Shown: positions 13,001 through 21,640 of the stretch, in pieces
Layout: each line of letters starts with the position of its first letter
Numbering within the stretch: position 1 is the first letter of the stretch
Assembly: GCA_963556255.1 (NCBI GenBank)
Contig: OY744604.1
Coordinates: 78,570,237-78,634,236, forward strand
Direction: 5' to 3'
DNA length: 64,000 nucleotides
Origin: Allolobophora icterica
Taxonomy: Eukaryota > Annelida > Clitellata > Crassiclitellata > Lumbricidae
Notes under the pieces: generated by a model
Told to the model about the DNA's origin: nothing
Seen by the model: only the letters and a program-made list of their open reading frames with translations
Databases searched by the model: none
Made by a program: the position numbers and the translations under genes

Positions 13001-14812
13001 TGGAGTGTCAATATCAAGGAAATCAATAAAACAAATAACTAAGAACATCAATTGGTATACTCAAACGAATCTCACATATAATACCCTCTCACACATTGGT
13101 TAATCTATACTTCACTCCTATCTCTCCTTATCTTACTTATTGTAACATTATGGACCTCGACTTATACCACGAACTTAAATAACCTAAGAATTTCTCAAAA
13201 AAAGGCAATACGGGTAGTAACTAAATCCCCTTACAATTCACATACTAAACCTTTATTTACACAATATAACCTACTAAACATTATGCAACTCAGATTTACG
13301 CAAATTTGTGAATTTATGTACAAATCATAATAATCTTCTCCCTCCGTAATTTACATCCTATTTTATTCAAATTCCGCATACAATTAATATGAGAAATAAA
13401 TACGATTACAGAAGCATCTACGCCAGAACAAATATTCGTCAAATGTCTATCAAATACCAAGGCCCAGACCCATGGAATAGCCTCCCCCCTAGAGTCCGAA
13501 CTTCTTTATGTTACAGACAATTCAAACACTCATTGCGTGCACACACAGTAGAGCATATAGTTTAACTGTTTAGTTAAGATGTAGTTAAGACGATTGTCAT
13601 GTTTTGTAATTCTTTTAATGCGGGCATTTGCTGTATATTTAATTTATGTCTAAAGCAATCTCCTCAGTATCTCTCTTTGACGTCTGATGCACAATTGCAT
13701 GCATTGACTCCTGCTAAGATCCATTCATCCATTGACCCCTGCTATCATTTCTACTCACACATCCTCTGTCATCTTTTCCTACCTTATTTTGTAACGCAGG
13801 CCCCTTCTTAGCGGGACTAGTCCCTTTTGGGTGCCTATTGATCTCATTAACAACAATACTATGTCGAGGATACCTAACAATGTACGTTTTACAAATGTTA
13901 CCCAATGGAAATTCAATGTCATGATATTACTTCGTTGGTGCTACTTTTCCTCTTATGATTGTTTGCTACTTGTTATTCTGGGATCAATAAAATTGATTGA
14001 ATTGAATTGAATTGAGTATAGGTTACTAGTCACAATTTCGAACAATTCCGACCTTAATAGGATTCTTATCAAAGAGGTAGTTTAAGAGCTCATAGGCCCT
14101 ATATATTATACTAATGATAGGACCTTTGCTAGTTAAAACAAAACGTAATTTTAAGTTCAAATAATATTGCTATGCAATATTCTAATTAAGGATATAACCG
14201 GAAATCGCCTCGGCCGAATATCCTGTTTTTCGGCACTATTCGGAAGTATTCGCCTTCGCAAATACTGTACATACAAATAGTTGCAAATAAAATTTTTAAA
14301 CATTCGTCTAGCATTATTCATTTTGAAGAAGATAAGTACAAAAAACACCGACATCGAAGTCCACAACGGAAGTCAAGTCCATGTCATTGATCATTTATAT
14401 CTAATATTCAAAATGTATTAGTCAGTTGTTACAAGTAGGTCTGCTAAAATGTATATCGATAATTTTTATTACATGAATATGCTAAGCTTCGCACATGGAA
14501 CAAATGGTACCCGGTTCGTACCCGGAACTGGCAAATAGTACACCCAGATACTCGGATTCGGTATTGGGTGGAAAATGTCTACCCGCTTATGCCCTATTCT
14601 AATTGTGTACATTAATTAAAGTGTAGGTTTTGTCATATGCACCATAGAATGTCGGAGCTGATGGAACAATCTACACCGAGGTCAACGCAACCCAAGGAAT
14701 GGGAAACCTCTACTCTTCTGTGAAAAAGGAGCCCAAAAGCATAAGTTTCAAGAAATCGGATTACGCTGCAATCGATCACACGGTCAAGAGTCTACCTCCA
14801 CCTCCTAAGTAA
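2505..14812 (+). CDS. Ig-domain membrane receptor with tyrosine-motif tail (spliced, 5' end not found)
   Basis: Six exons join in one frame: 2505-2873, 3241-3510, 4233-4409, 8510-8593, 10149-10291 and 14648-14812. Together they give about 366 residues: two Ig-like domains rich in N-glycosylation sequons, a Ser/Thr stalk, one transmembrane helix with an RRHICR stop-transfer, and a cytoplasmic tail. The first four exons are all phase 1-1, as is usual for Ig-superfamily genes. The tail carries IYEEV, HYESV, TIYTEV (fits ITSM TxYxxV/I), LYSSV and SDYAAI (fits ITIM), then SLPPPPK before the TAA. This is the design of an inhibitory or switch immune receptor that would recruit SH2 proteins; ligand and partner are unknown. 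The signal peptide exon was not found. AATAAA lies at 14898-14903. Exon borders were called by eye; the join of exons 5 and 6 has an alternative (donor after 10223 with acceptor at 14657). Confidence 0.75.
2874..3240 (+). other. Receptor intron between the Ig exons
   Basis: AT-rich intron starting GTAAGT and ending ATTGTTGCAG. I see no gene or repeat in it beyond short CTAATC/TAATG runs. Confidence 0.7.
3241..3510 (+). CDS. Receptor exon 2: Ig-like domain 2
   Basis: Acceptor GTTGCAG ends at 3240; donor AG|GTAGTC at 3511. The exon is 270 nt, phase 1-1. Core residues are Cys in YIKCYADG, Trp in SYEWTI and Cys in FNAECKATNEFG, an I-set/C2-like layout (GNPAPSYEW is typical of these domains). Sequons NVS, NIT, NAS and NAT are present. 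Reading through the donor gives a stop within 8 codons, so splicing is needed. Confidence 0.8.
3511..4232 (+). other. Receptor intron before the transmembrane exon
   Basis: Noncoding. I see no mobile element or RNA gene here; it ends with TATTTATTTTAG. Confidence 0.6.
4233..4409 (+). CDS. Receptor exon 3: stalk and transmembrane helix
   Basis: 177 nt, phase 1-1. A Ser/Thr-rich stalk (HPSSTTPSSTQKN) is followed by a hydrophobic stretch of about 22 residues from TAIVLAV to IVIVIG, then the basic RRHICRYNK. This orients the following exons in the cytoplasm (type I topology). The donor is AAAG|GTAAAG. A decayed copy of the exon's end and the start of its intron lies at 40.67-40.75 kb. Confidence 0.8.
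4486..4539. repeat. TATG microsatellite
   Basis: A short (TGTA)n tract immediately left of the inverted LTR pair; it continues on the other side at 5653-5690, so the element sits inside the microsatellite. Confidence 0.85.
5031..5144 (+). pseudogene. Ty3/gypsy-type reverse transcriptase fragment
   Basis: The translation includes GTLRLCTDFRKLNAV followed by PDPFPMPRVEALIDRV, the start of the reverse transcriptase domain in Ty3/gypsy-type elements. It breaks off on both sides: the left edge abuts the LTR with no leader and the right edge runs into the primer binding site of the opposite LTR. Confidence 0.85.
5145..5162 (-). promoter_or_regulatory. Primer binding site for tRNA-Pro
   Basis: Read on the minus strand, the 18 bases 2 nt beyond the 3' end of the minus-strand LTR are TGGGGGCTCGTCCGGGAT. 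This matches the well-known primer binding site complementary to the 3' end of tRNA-Pro. The 2-nt spacing is standard, and it fixes the LTR boundary and orientation. Confidence 0.85.
5653..8350. other. Large receptor intron, mostly unique sequence
   Basis: I see no gene. Parts are duplicated at 40.83-41.42 kb: the stretch around CTCATCCATTATAGCTA (about 5845) and the stretch around 7308-7460 containing AACGGGTCTGTAGTCGG. At 6982-7110 the phrase CGTTTGGGGGGGCTTAAGCC occurs twice, and the second copy forms a G-tract palindrome centred on CTTAAG. Confidence 0.5.
8351..8454. repeat. Relic of a short hairpin repeat and a CATA microsatellite
   Basis: TTAACACTTTAACGACGAGC at 8351 matches the left arm of the complete hairpin repeat at 45105-45185. 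A CATA/CATG microsatellite follows at 8411-8454. Confidence 0.6.
8510..8593 (+). CDS. Receptor exon 4: first cytoplasmic tail exon
   Basis: 84 nt, phase 1-1, acceptor CTCTTTTAG and donor CACG|GTAAGA. It encodes QVATGNIDNCSVSQNYMGAI then YEEVKTH. IYEEV is a YxxV motif of the type bound by SH2 domains. The frame joins the transmembrane exon without a stop. Confidence 0.7.
8826..9046. mobile_element. hAT-type MITE, copy A
   Basis: Starts CAGTGTTTTTTTC and ends GAAAAAACACTG, with an exact 8-bp target duplication CTGTAGAA on both sides (8818-8825 and 9047-9054). The 221-bp body shares GTTCCGTTCCGGAACC and the CTCGGGATTTTA region with copies at 40.2, 45.9 and 63.2 kb. No coding capacity, so it is non-autonomous. 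Confidence 0.9.
9055..9397. other. Intron sequence
   Basis: AT-rich; no gene or repeat recognised. Confidence 0.5.
9398..9632 (+). repeat. tRNA-derived SINE
   Basis: A box-like TAGTTGACACG at 9417 and B box GGTTCGATACC at 9458 have the spacing of a tRNA-type internal Pol III promoter. The downstream GGTTGACTCAG motif is shared with the SINE fragment at 16.7 kb. The open frame over it is incidental. Ends were estimated by eye. Confidence 0.6.
10048..10090. repeat. ATT microsatellite
   Basis: (ATT)n followed by AATAATAAT, in the intron just before receptor exon 5. Confidence 0.9.
10149..10291 (+). CDS. Receptor exon 5: second cytoplasmic tail exon
   Basis: Acceptor CTCTCTTAG ends at 10148. 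The exon encodes ATGGYDDSMHYESVPLSKPQ with the motif HYESV, then a Lys/Gln-rich run. Two donors are possible. CAG|GTTATT after 10291 leaves phase 0 and matches the phase-0 acceptor of the last exon, which a paralogous exon at 21.5 kb also supports. CAAG|GTGATA after 10223 would need the weaker acceptor at 14657. I prefer the first. Confidence 0.6.
10785..11092 (-). mobile_element. 3' end of a CR1/L2-like LINE (C-terminus of the RT protein)
   Basis: On the minus strand the translation reads APKYLLNYLRKPLSSY, then HRAFAVVGPTIWSDLPP and SVSRSLKAFF, the conserved C-terminal end of CR1/L2-type LINE proteins. Behind it comes the tail stem-loop with arms resembling GCGCCTCT and AGAGGCGC (10791-10826). 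The same family recurs at 18.2, 41.4 and 42.2 kb, with the tail also at 38.3 kb. It is severely 5' truncated. Confidence 0.8.
11093..11569. other. Intron sequence between two LINE insertions
   Basis: Short TATG/TGTATG tracts at 11085-11150; otherwise nothing recognised. Confidence 0.5.
11570..14017 (+). mobile_element. Degenerate CR1/Jockey-like LINE
   Basis: A plus-strand reverse transcriptase is spread over several frames. PWMTQGLLNS lies near 11615. SNYRPISVLPFFSKILERVM is near 12250, LGIFLDLAKAFDTVDHRI near 12460, the broken QGSILGP near 12655, FADDTNVF near 12737, and a thumb region with FLGVYIDQHLKW near 12970. A stop at 12196-12198 and later frameshifts make it inactive. It ends at 13990-14017 in an (ATTGA)n tail, typical of CR1-type 3' ends. 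The endonuclease part is missing (5' truncation). It lies inside the last intron of the receptor gene. Confidence 0.85.
14018..14647 (+). other. End of the last receptor intron
   Basis: No gene recognised. The final 20 bases, TTTTGTCATATGCACCATAG, resemble the acceptor of the paralogous exon at 21.5 kb. Confidence 0.6.
14648..14812 (+). CDS. Receptor last exon: ITSM/ITIM-type tail
   Basis: Encodes NVGADGTIYTEVNATQGMGN, LYSSVKKEPKSISFKKSDYAAIDH and TVKSLPPPPK then TAA at 14810-14812. TIYTEV fits the ITSM pattern TxYxx(V/I), SDYAAI fits the ITIM pattern, and LYSSV is a further YxxV site. SLPPPPK could bind SH3 domains. A paralogous but frameshifted copy is at 21.48-21.64 kb. Confidence 0.75.
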   Translation, partial: NVGADGTIYTEVNATQGMGNLYSSVKKEPKSISFKKSDYAAIDHTVKSLPPPPK

Positions 14813-14828
14813 TCAGAATGAGTTAAGG

Positions 14829-15399
14829 ATGAACATTTGCACATTCACAAACATCTTCCTTCAACTGATGCACTCAAGACTCAAGAAACAAACCTACAAT
14901 AAATAGAAAATAATCTGGATTTCAATCTTCTATTTCTGGCATGGAACTGCCTCAGCATCAAGACAATTTGTCCAAATGTATTTAACCAAGAGCAAATGAA
15001 CCCTTAATAGAACTATTGTTTTCATGAGCAAACATAATTTACTCCTATATCAGTTTTCTTATTCCCCGAGGTACAAAAATTAATTAAGAAAAGAGAAAAG
15101 TGTCTGGAACACGTGCCGTTCCAGACACTTTTCTCTTTTCTTAATTAATTTTTGTACCTCGGGGAATAAGAAAACTGATATAGGAGTAAATTATGTTTGC
15201 TCATGAAAACAATAGTTCTATTAAGGGTTCATTTGCTCTTGGTTAAATACATTTGGACAAATTGTCTTGATGCTGAGGCAGTTCCATGCCAGAAATAGAA
15301 GATTGAAATCCAGATTATTTTCTATTTATTGTAGGTTTGTTTCTTGAGTCTTGAGTGCATCAGTTGAAGGAAGATGTTTGTGAATGTGCAAATGTTCAT
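14829..15399. repeat. 282-bp inverted repeat with 7-nt loop
   Basis: Arms 14829-15110 and 15118-15399 are reverse complements along their whole length as far as I can check by eye, around the loop ACGTGCC. The left arm begins 17 bp after the receptor stop codon and contains the AATAAA at 14898, so a transcript running past that signal would fold into a 282-bp duplex. It may be a real foldback or a read-hairpin assembly artefact. Confidence 0.9.
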
Positions 15400-15574
15400 G
15401 TGCATGTAACCGTGTGGCAAAAGTACCTTTGAATGCCACTGCATGTAACCGTTGGATCGTCAGAGCCAGACGCTGAAAAAGATAGGATGTCTCGCGTGGG
15501 TCCCCAGCCATCGTGTTGAGGCTCTGTCCCAAGGACGAGATAAAGGCCAGGCCTTCGGAATTAACCAGGCCCAT
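15400..15574 (-). pseudogene. Retroelement-like protein fragment
   Basis: The minus-strand frame starting at 15574 gives SEGLAFISSLGQSLNTMAGD then YLFQRLALTIQRLHAVAF. I recognise FLFQRL-x-IQRFNAV-like phrases from reverse-transcriptase-type repetitive proteins of marine invertebrates, but not the exact class. The frame runs on into the right palindrome arm, where it loses similarity. Confidence 0.5.
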
Positions 15575-15942
15575 GGTTTCTTATTTATTTTGCAGAAACT
15601 CTAAAAAAATTGAAACGGTAGTGTTACTGATATTGCAGATTGCTGTGTAACTTAGACCTAGTTAAGTATCTATTTGACTTTGAAATACTGTTGGACTCTA
15701 CACGAAATGGTAACGTTTTAGCGAATTAATTACCTATGCGTTATACTGTCACTCGATAAATTTTTTTGTAATCACGATTAATTTTTTTTTAAATTTTGTT
15801 GATTTCGTTTGCTGTTTATATTTAGTTTCTTTTCACAGCGAAGTGAGCTAATGGTCCATAAAGTAATTGTAATCATACATTCCAAATTAATAGAGCGCTA
15901 CTCAAAAGCTAGGCACATGGCACCACCTTACTCACGAGCGCT
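15575..15942. other. Unassigned spacer
   Basis: AT-rich; nothing recognised. Confidence 0.5.
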
Positions 15943-16033
15943 GCGTCGTATCAGTTGGGTTATCCAGCGATCGATGTCCAGTCTAGGTTCGAGTCCGGTT
16001 GCCAGAGAGACCAGAGAGAGGAGGAGGAGTGAT
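15943..16033 (+). repeat. tRNA-derived SINE fragment, copy 1
   Basis: CGCTGCGTCGTATCAGTTGG with B box GGTTCGAGTCC at about 15988. Almost the same sequence recurs at 16703-16765, where a block between TATCAGT and CCAGCGATC is deleted. The standard tRNA cloverleaf is not evident, so I call a SINE rather than a tRNA gene. Confidence 0.6.
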
Positions 16034-16041
16034 TGTTTAGG

Positions 16042-16348
16042 CAGGGGCGCCGCCAGGCTTTAAAAAATTGGACGCACACGTCTCCCGTCTCCTCCCATCC
16101 ACACCCGTCCTCTGTCAGTCAGTCGTAGTCATACACAGAAAATGACTCAGAGTGACTCATAAAAGTATAGTATAACTGTAACACATGCATATGATATCAT
16201 ATTATGATATTATTCATACATACTGTATGGTAAAAAAGTTACACAGTGAAATTGTCAAAAATATCGATGCGATGCCTATTCCTTGTGTGGATATGATTTG
16301 GTGGGTGGACGCACGTGCGTCCAGTGCGTCACGCTGGCGGCGACCCTG
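16042..16348. mobile_element. hAT-type MITE with 8-bp target duplication
   Basis: Terminal inverted repeats CAGGGGCGCCGCCAG and CTGGCGGCGACCCTG flank 307 bp. The exact 8-bp duplication TGTTTAGG lies on both sides (16034-16041 and 16349-16356). CAGGG ends with 8-bp duplications are typical of hAT. No coding capacity. Confidence 0.9.
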
Positions 16349-16356
16349 TGTTTAGG

Positions 16357-16702
16357 TATGGTATAAAATACGTAAATATTTATGTGTCGAAACACTTAAT
16401 ATAGCACCTCTTAAGTAGGACTATCTACCTGGACAACTCCTCTGAGACGACGCAGCGCTCGGGAATAAGCTGATGCCCTGAGCTCAGTTTTAGAGTAACG
16501 ACTTAGAAATGTGGAGTTTACTATAAAAGTTACTAATTACAGTAAACGTTTGCATTTTAATGTTTTATCAAGGAACTAAGTAGAAGCCTACAGGAATTAA
16601 ATTTGAAACTCTATTTTAACAGGATTAAAATACAGCAAGCGTAGTATTACAACTTGATCTTTTCTGAGTCTGATTAGCCTACATTTAATTGACTTTAATT
16701 AA
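16357..16702. other. Unassigned spacer
   Basis: No gene or element recognised. Confidence 0.5.
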
Positions 16703-16800
16703 GCGCTGCGTCGTATCAGTCCAGCGATCGATGTCCAGTCTAGGTTCGAGTCCGGTTGCCAAGTCTTCGCTCTGCAATCTCACAGTTGACTCAGGATAAA
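16703..16800 (+). repeat. tRNA-derived SINE fragment, copy 2
   Basis: GCGCTGCGTCGTATCAGT, then CCAGCGATCGATGTCC and B box GGTTCGAGTCC at about 16743; it continues into AGTTGACTCAGG, the motif also present in the SINE at 9.4 kb. Confidence 0.6.
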
Positions 16801-18216
16801 ATTAAAGAAAATTTGACTTTTAGAACTGCAAATCAAATTTTATTAGCCAAAGATAGACTATCCAAAAGAAGTAGCCTATATCAGTTTGCAAAACTTGTTT
16901 TGCAGACCTTTTTGAAAATTTGACTCAAGTTAAGTTAGTGTCTTAACGTGGCAAAAATTACTTTGATGGTTTGCTTTTTATGTGCAGTTCTTGACTTAAC
17001 TTAAGCAATGGTTTCTGAAGTCACCGCATTTTAATTACCAACTCAAATAGGTCTATAATGCATTAGGGTTTACTTCGCTTTTAAGATTAGGTTACTTTGT
17101 AACGATGGTTTAGGGTTACAGAATCACGGTTAACACTTATCGTGTAACTCGTTCTTCAGACAAGAAGACATGCTCTATTATTTACGCCGAAATTATGAAA
17201 ATGGAACTGAGGCTTTTATTTATATTCTTTTAAATTTGATTAATTTTAAAGGGGCTGTGATTGAGGCGTCTCTAGTTCATTCTGTTGTACCCCCCCCTCA
17301 TAGGGAACTCCCATTAATTAATATAGACAACACTGAGTTTAAAAGTAACCACTCTGGTGGCACTTCGCTTGATGTTTGCTATTGGTGACAAATACTAAAC
17401 CATGTGTGCTAACATAGAACTAAGATTTACAAATACTAACAAGTAAGTAAGTAAATAATCTTTTATTAGCACGAGACTAGCGTTCATACTTTACAACTAC
17501 AGCAACAATAATAACCTGTCTAGCTAGGAACCTTTGCAAATTTACCTTTTCGCCACAACTCGATTTGTGCCGTCGGTAGCACGACAGGACAGCGTTTCAC
17601 CATTTCGATGAGTAAAGTCAGCGGCAGCGAAGTAACCTAATACTATAGTTCTCGAAAATACTTTAGAAATCAGTTTTAATTAAATTTACGAAATATCGTG
17701 AAATATAAACAGTTAAAACAGAATTAAACACGTCCTCTGCCGTCTGCACCTCGTCAGTTGTCCGCTATTTTTTTTACCGATAAATAAGCGATATAATTAC
17801 TCCATTACCTATCCAATAGCTATTAATATAAATAACCGAATTTGGGCCATTTTGTGTTTTTGTTGATAATGACGTCACAAGATAGGCTATAATACTCAAA
17901 TTTCTGACGTTATTGATTTATGCTTAAGACGCCGTAAAGTGAAAATAAGAAAAGGTTGCAGAGATTATGTATTACTTGCGCACAATTACATCGTCGTTAA
18001 TGGATTTAAGTATCTGAATACGTTTAATTGGTCTAAAATATGCCTTGTGAAAGATTCTTCTGGGATTGGTGTAAATGCTGTATTGGTATCATTTTTATAA
18101 TTGGACTGTCGCAATTACTAAAAGACAAGAGCGGTGATACGTTGGTATTTTATTACTGGATTTTCTATGTGTGCAGGCATATTGAATTGCATTGTAAGCT
18201 TATATAGAAATGTATA
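16801..18216. other. Spacer without recognised genes
   Basis: The 72-codon open frame at 17170-17388 has no recognisable domain. No element ends were identified. Confidence 0.5.
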
Positions 18217-18800
18217 AAGCGCCTCTCGCAGAGTAACTATTCAGAGGCGCTCTAAGCATAGAAGCCCCGGAGAAACAGAAATGTTTTTAGGGAACGCGAG
18301 ACCGATGAGGAAAAGTCAGTCAATAGTTTGGCCCTGAGCAGAGGGGGAAGGTCACTCCAGATTGAGAGACCCAGAACATGCAAACGCCCAAAAAGATCAA
18401 GCCGATTCACAGAGCGAAATGAGCGAGAAGAAGATGCAGATAGCGGCTTTTGCAGATAGTTCGAGAGATATATTTCGGGGCAATTTCTGCTGAGATTAAG
18501 AGACAAGGAGGAGGATCTTATAACGGATGCGCGCGGCAATAGGGAGCCAGTGCAGGACATCAAGCATGTGACTAGAGATATTGGCAAAGCGGGGAAGTCG
18601 AGCGATGAGCCTACCAGCAGCATTTATAACAGATTGAAGGGAGAGAAACGCTGCTTAGAGAGATGCATGAGGAGCGTTGCAGTAGTCCAATCGTGAGCAG
18701 ACAAATGCATGAACTATGATGGCAAAGACAGAAGATGTGACAGAGCATCTGATGACCCTGAGACGCCTCAGCTGTAAGAAGCAGGAGCGTTTACTATAGC
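18217..18800 (-). mobile_element. 3' part of a CR1/L2-like LINE
   Basis: Minus-strand translation includes YLSNYLQKPLSASSSRSFRS, VNRLDLFG and LSIWSDLPPLLRAKLLTDF, matching the fragment at 10.8 kb in sequence and orientation, with about 230 bp more of upstream RT sequence. The tail stem-loop GCGCCTCTCGCAG...CAGAGGCGCTC begins at 18219. Frameshifted and truncated. Confidence 0.8.
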
Positions 18801-19230
18801 GCATTTTGGGTTAAAGTAATTAACAAACCGTAGGTGTAAACGCGCCACCTGGCGCTACCCAGGGGCGTCTATCCCCTCCAAGTCATTGGAGCAACTTCCC
18901 TCCCCTCTCTCCTCTTCCCCCTTCCCCTTCCTTCCCCTCAATAATGATGGCACATACACTGTCAAATCTTCCACCCCTATTTTTTGGATGGAGCATTTGC
19001 TCCAAAGTTTCTATGGAGTAGTCGCCCCTGGCGATACCTGCAATCTTTAATTAGTTGGCCTTTAGGAGCATAATTGCCATTTTTATGGTTTGCCGTATAA
19101 GCTTACCTTTTAATACAGGTGAAGTTTAAAAATCATCGAAATGGTCGACAATCAATAAGACTTAGTATGTGCTTAATAATGACTTTTAGGTTACTTACCG
19201 CATAACGACGAGCTCTGTGATGTGCCATAA
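18801..19230. other. Spacer
   Basis: C-rich tract at 18898-18940; nothing else recognised. Confidence 0.5.
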
Positions 19231-19343
19231 ATACTTATCACTATTAAGTCTTGAGACTGTAGATGTTTTAGGGGTAAAGCAAAAACATCTTAAGCCTAAA
19301 ATATCTACAATCTCGAGACTTTTTATAGCCTGGTGATAAGTAT
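19231..19343. repeat. Foldback hairpin repeat
   Basis: Outer arms ATACTTATCAC and GTGATAAGTAT pair, as do inner arms TGTAGATGTTTTAGG and CCTAAAATATCTACA with few mismatches. It is probably a small MITE. Confidence 0.65.
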
Positions 19344-19544
19344 CGCGCTTCCTAAATAGCCTATACAGCTGTTTATCGTTGGATTCCAATCCTAAAACTA
19401 GGGTGCTTTATGGCTTATTAAGCGTAGGCTTGCCGATCTAATTACTATGTTCAGAATTACACAGCAACTACATGACATGACATCTGACAGATGTCTTGTC
19501 ATTGCTCTGTAATTCATTTGTGTCCAAGCGGTTTCCGCTAGAAC

Positions 19545-19711
<167 letters not shown>

Positions 19712-20771
19712 CAGGAGCACGATGCTGGTGCTGATGCCTTTCCTGCTAATGCAATTGAAACGAACAACGCAGGTCCACTGTACGGATAGCTTACCACTAT
19801 ATAAAGTTATCGCTAATGTTGATAACTGAACTGTTAGGCCTATGTTGTGAAATTTCATGTTATGGTCTGTACTGAATGTTGTCAAATGTAATACAAAATG
19901 TCCAAAATATTTTAGCGACACGTAAGAGCTACGCCAGGGATACCAGCTTAACCACTGGCGTTCTATATCTGCATATAATTCAAATCTGATGAATTCACAA
20001 CATAATCGGAAATTTCAATGCGTTGTAGTTCAAAGAAAGCTGTTGTTCTTCAGCAGAAGAAACAGCAGGTAACCAGTGGGAGTCCGGCATCGTTTGGCGG
20101 CGGTGGTAAGTTTATTCTTCCGGATTTCAGTTTCATTAACATGTTGAGTAGGCTCATAAATTAAATTCGGAATGTAAGCACTTGGAGATGAAGTACCAGT
20201 CACAGCAAGAGTTAAACACGGTAAAACTGATGAAATCTGGATCGAGATTTCTGCTGCATCTGCCACCCTAGTCAACTTGAGTACACGATCAGTGAATCGT
20301 GCGCCTGTTGGTGGGAAGATGGGACGGCGAGGCAGAGGACTGGCAACACGAACTCATATGCCGAGGCTCATATAAAGAAGTCGCTAATACTTCATACCCG
20401 TGGCTGGCTCATATCTAGCTTAAGGGACTGCAGCTCTTCTTCTCTTCTTCTTCTTTGGGCAGTAATGTATTTCTAACCACAATTGAAAACTTATTTTGGA
20501 CTCTAGTGTGGACTCTATAGCCGATATTTGGTAGACCTTCGGGCGTTATTCAAAGAAATTAAATTATGTTTGGAAAAAGCTGTTCCGTTAATTAAGCTGC
20601 TTCGAATAATAAAAATTTCAAATACGTTAGTACACTCAAATAATGAGAACTATAGTGCCGGCGTATACACCTATACAGAGCTCTTTAAACTAGACGTTGA
20701 GCTGATCAGGCATTAAAACACTTGAACCTTTTATAAATGCTGTTTAAGTTTGTGTGCGTTTGTGCTTGCAG
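19712..20771. other. Spacer before the possible transmembrane exon
   Basis: Open frames at 20030-20275 (minus) and 20528-20716 (plus) have no recognisable domain. Ig-type exons for the remnant receptor were not found here. Confidence 0.45.
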
Positions 20772-20825
20772 GATATGCTGTGGTCTTTATAGTTCTCGTT
20801 GGGATCGGTTGCGTTGTCTTTGCCA
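20772..20825 (+). CDS. Possible transmembrane exon of a second receptor
   Basis: A 54-nt phase 1-1 exon with acceptor GTGCTTGCAG and donor GCCA|GTGAGT encodes YAVVFIVLVGIGCVVFA, a helix-length hydrophobic run. It lies 650 bp upstream of a clear paralogue of the receptor tail exon. No Ig exon was found between it and the SINEs upstream, so the gene is incomplete or a relic. Confidence 0.45.
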
Positions 20826-21465
20826 GTGAGTATAAATTAAGAGTAATCTTCTCTACGTAATGCATTTTAAAGCATTTTTGCAATACTAATTACAGCGTAG
20901 GGCTTACCATATTTTGGAAAGAAGAACACATCCGTGACAGTAACCACAAACTAAAAACGCCGTTGACCTGCGCACATGATCTGCATTAACTGCGCACATA
21001 ATTGTATGTCTGGCTTCATAAATTTCATACATACTTCATACTGCTGGGATTAAAATAGCCTAATAAATGGTGTGCATGTGTGGCATTGTGTGCACGTATA
21101 TATGTATGTATGTATGTATGCATGCAATAAGGCTACAAATGTCTATGTAATTATGCATACAGATATTCAAATCTTATGCTGTCTGCCAGACCTGCAATAT
21201 TTTGAATAATGTATCGAATCAATGAAATTGAAGCCTTAGAGTCAGATGATCGTATTATAAATTATGTAGGACTACCACGGCCCCAAGTCAGGTGGTCACC
21301 GATGCAGATCGTACTAATTCAGAATTATGCAACTCGTACATAAGAAGTTACTGATGCGTTCACTACTTAAGATAAATCGTAATTTTAAGTACACATACTA
21401 TTGACATACAAATTCCTAAATCGTTTACACTGACTAAAGTGCATATTTTGTCATGTGCATATTAG
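20826..21465. other. Spacer between the two remnant exons
   Basis: A TATG tract at 21100-21126; no tail exons resembling receptor exons 4 or 5 were found. Confidence 0.5.
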
Positions 21466-21640
21466 CATATCGGTGGAACAATCTACACGGAGATGTCCCA
21501 AACACGACCCAATGAATCGCCAACTGCTACGCTTCTGTGCATAAACAGCCCAAAAACATGAAAGTCAAGAAGTTGGCTTATGGCGTAATCGACCAAACGT
21601 TGCAGAGTCTACCTCCACCTTCTAAGTTATCGCAATAAGT
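21466..21640 (+). pseudogene. Decayed paralogue of the receptor tail exon
   Basis: After the acceptor-like GTGCATATTAG the frame gives GGTIYTEM, matching GTIYTEV of the receptor. A net 5-nt length change against the receptor exon then shifts the frame. A shifted frame continues with YASVHKQPK, LAYGVIDQTL and SLPPPSK, which match LYSSVKKEPK, DYAAIDHTV and SLPPPPK. The exon is therefore related but cannot encode an intact tail. Confidence 0.75.

Noticed and set aside
15943..16010. Possible functional tRNA gene
   Set aside because: A good B box, but I could not fold a normal acceptor stem, and the duplicate at 16.7 kb has an internal deletion; SINE fits better.
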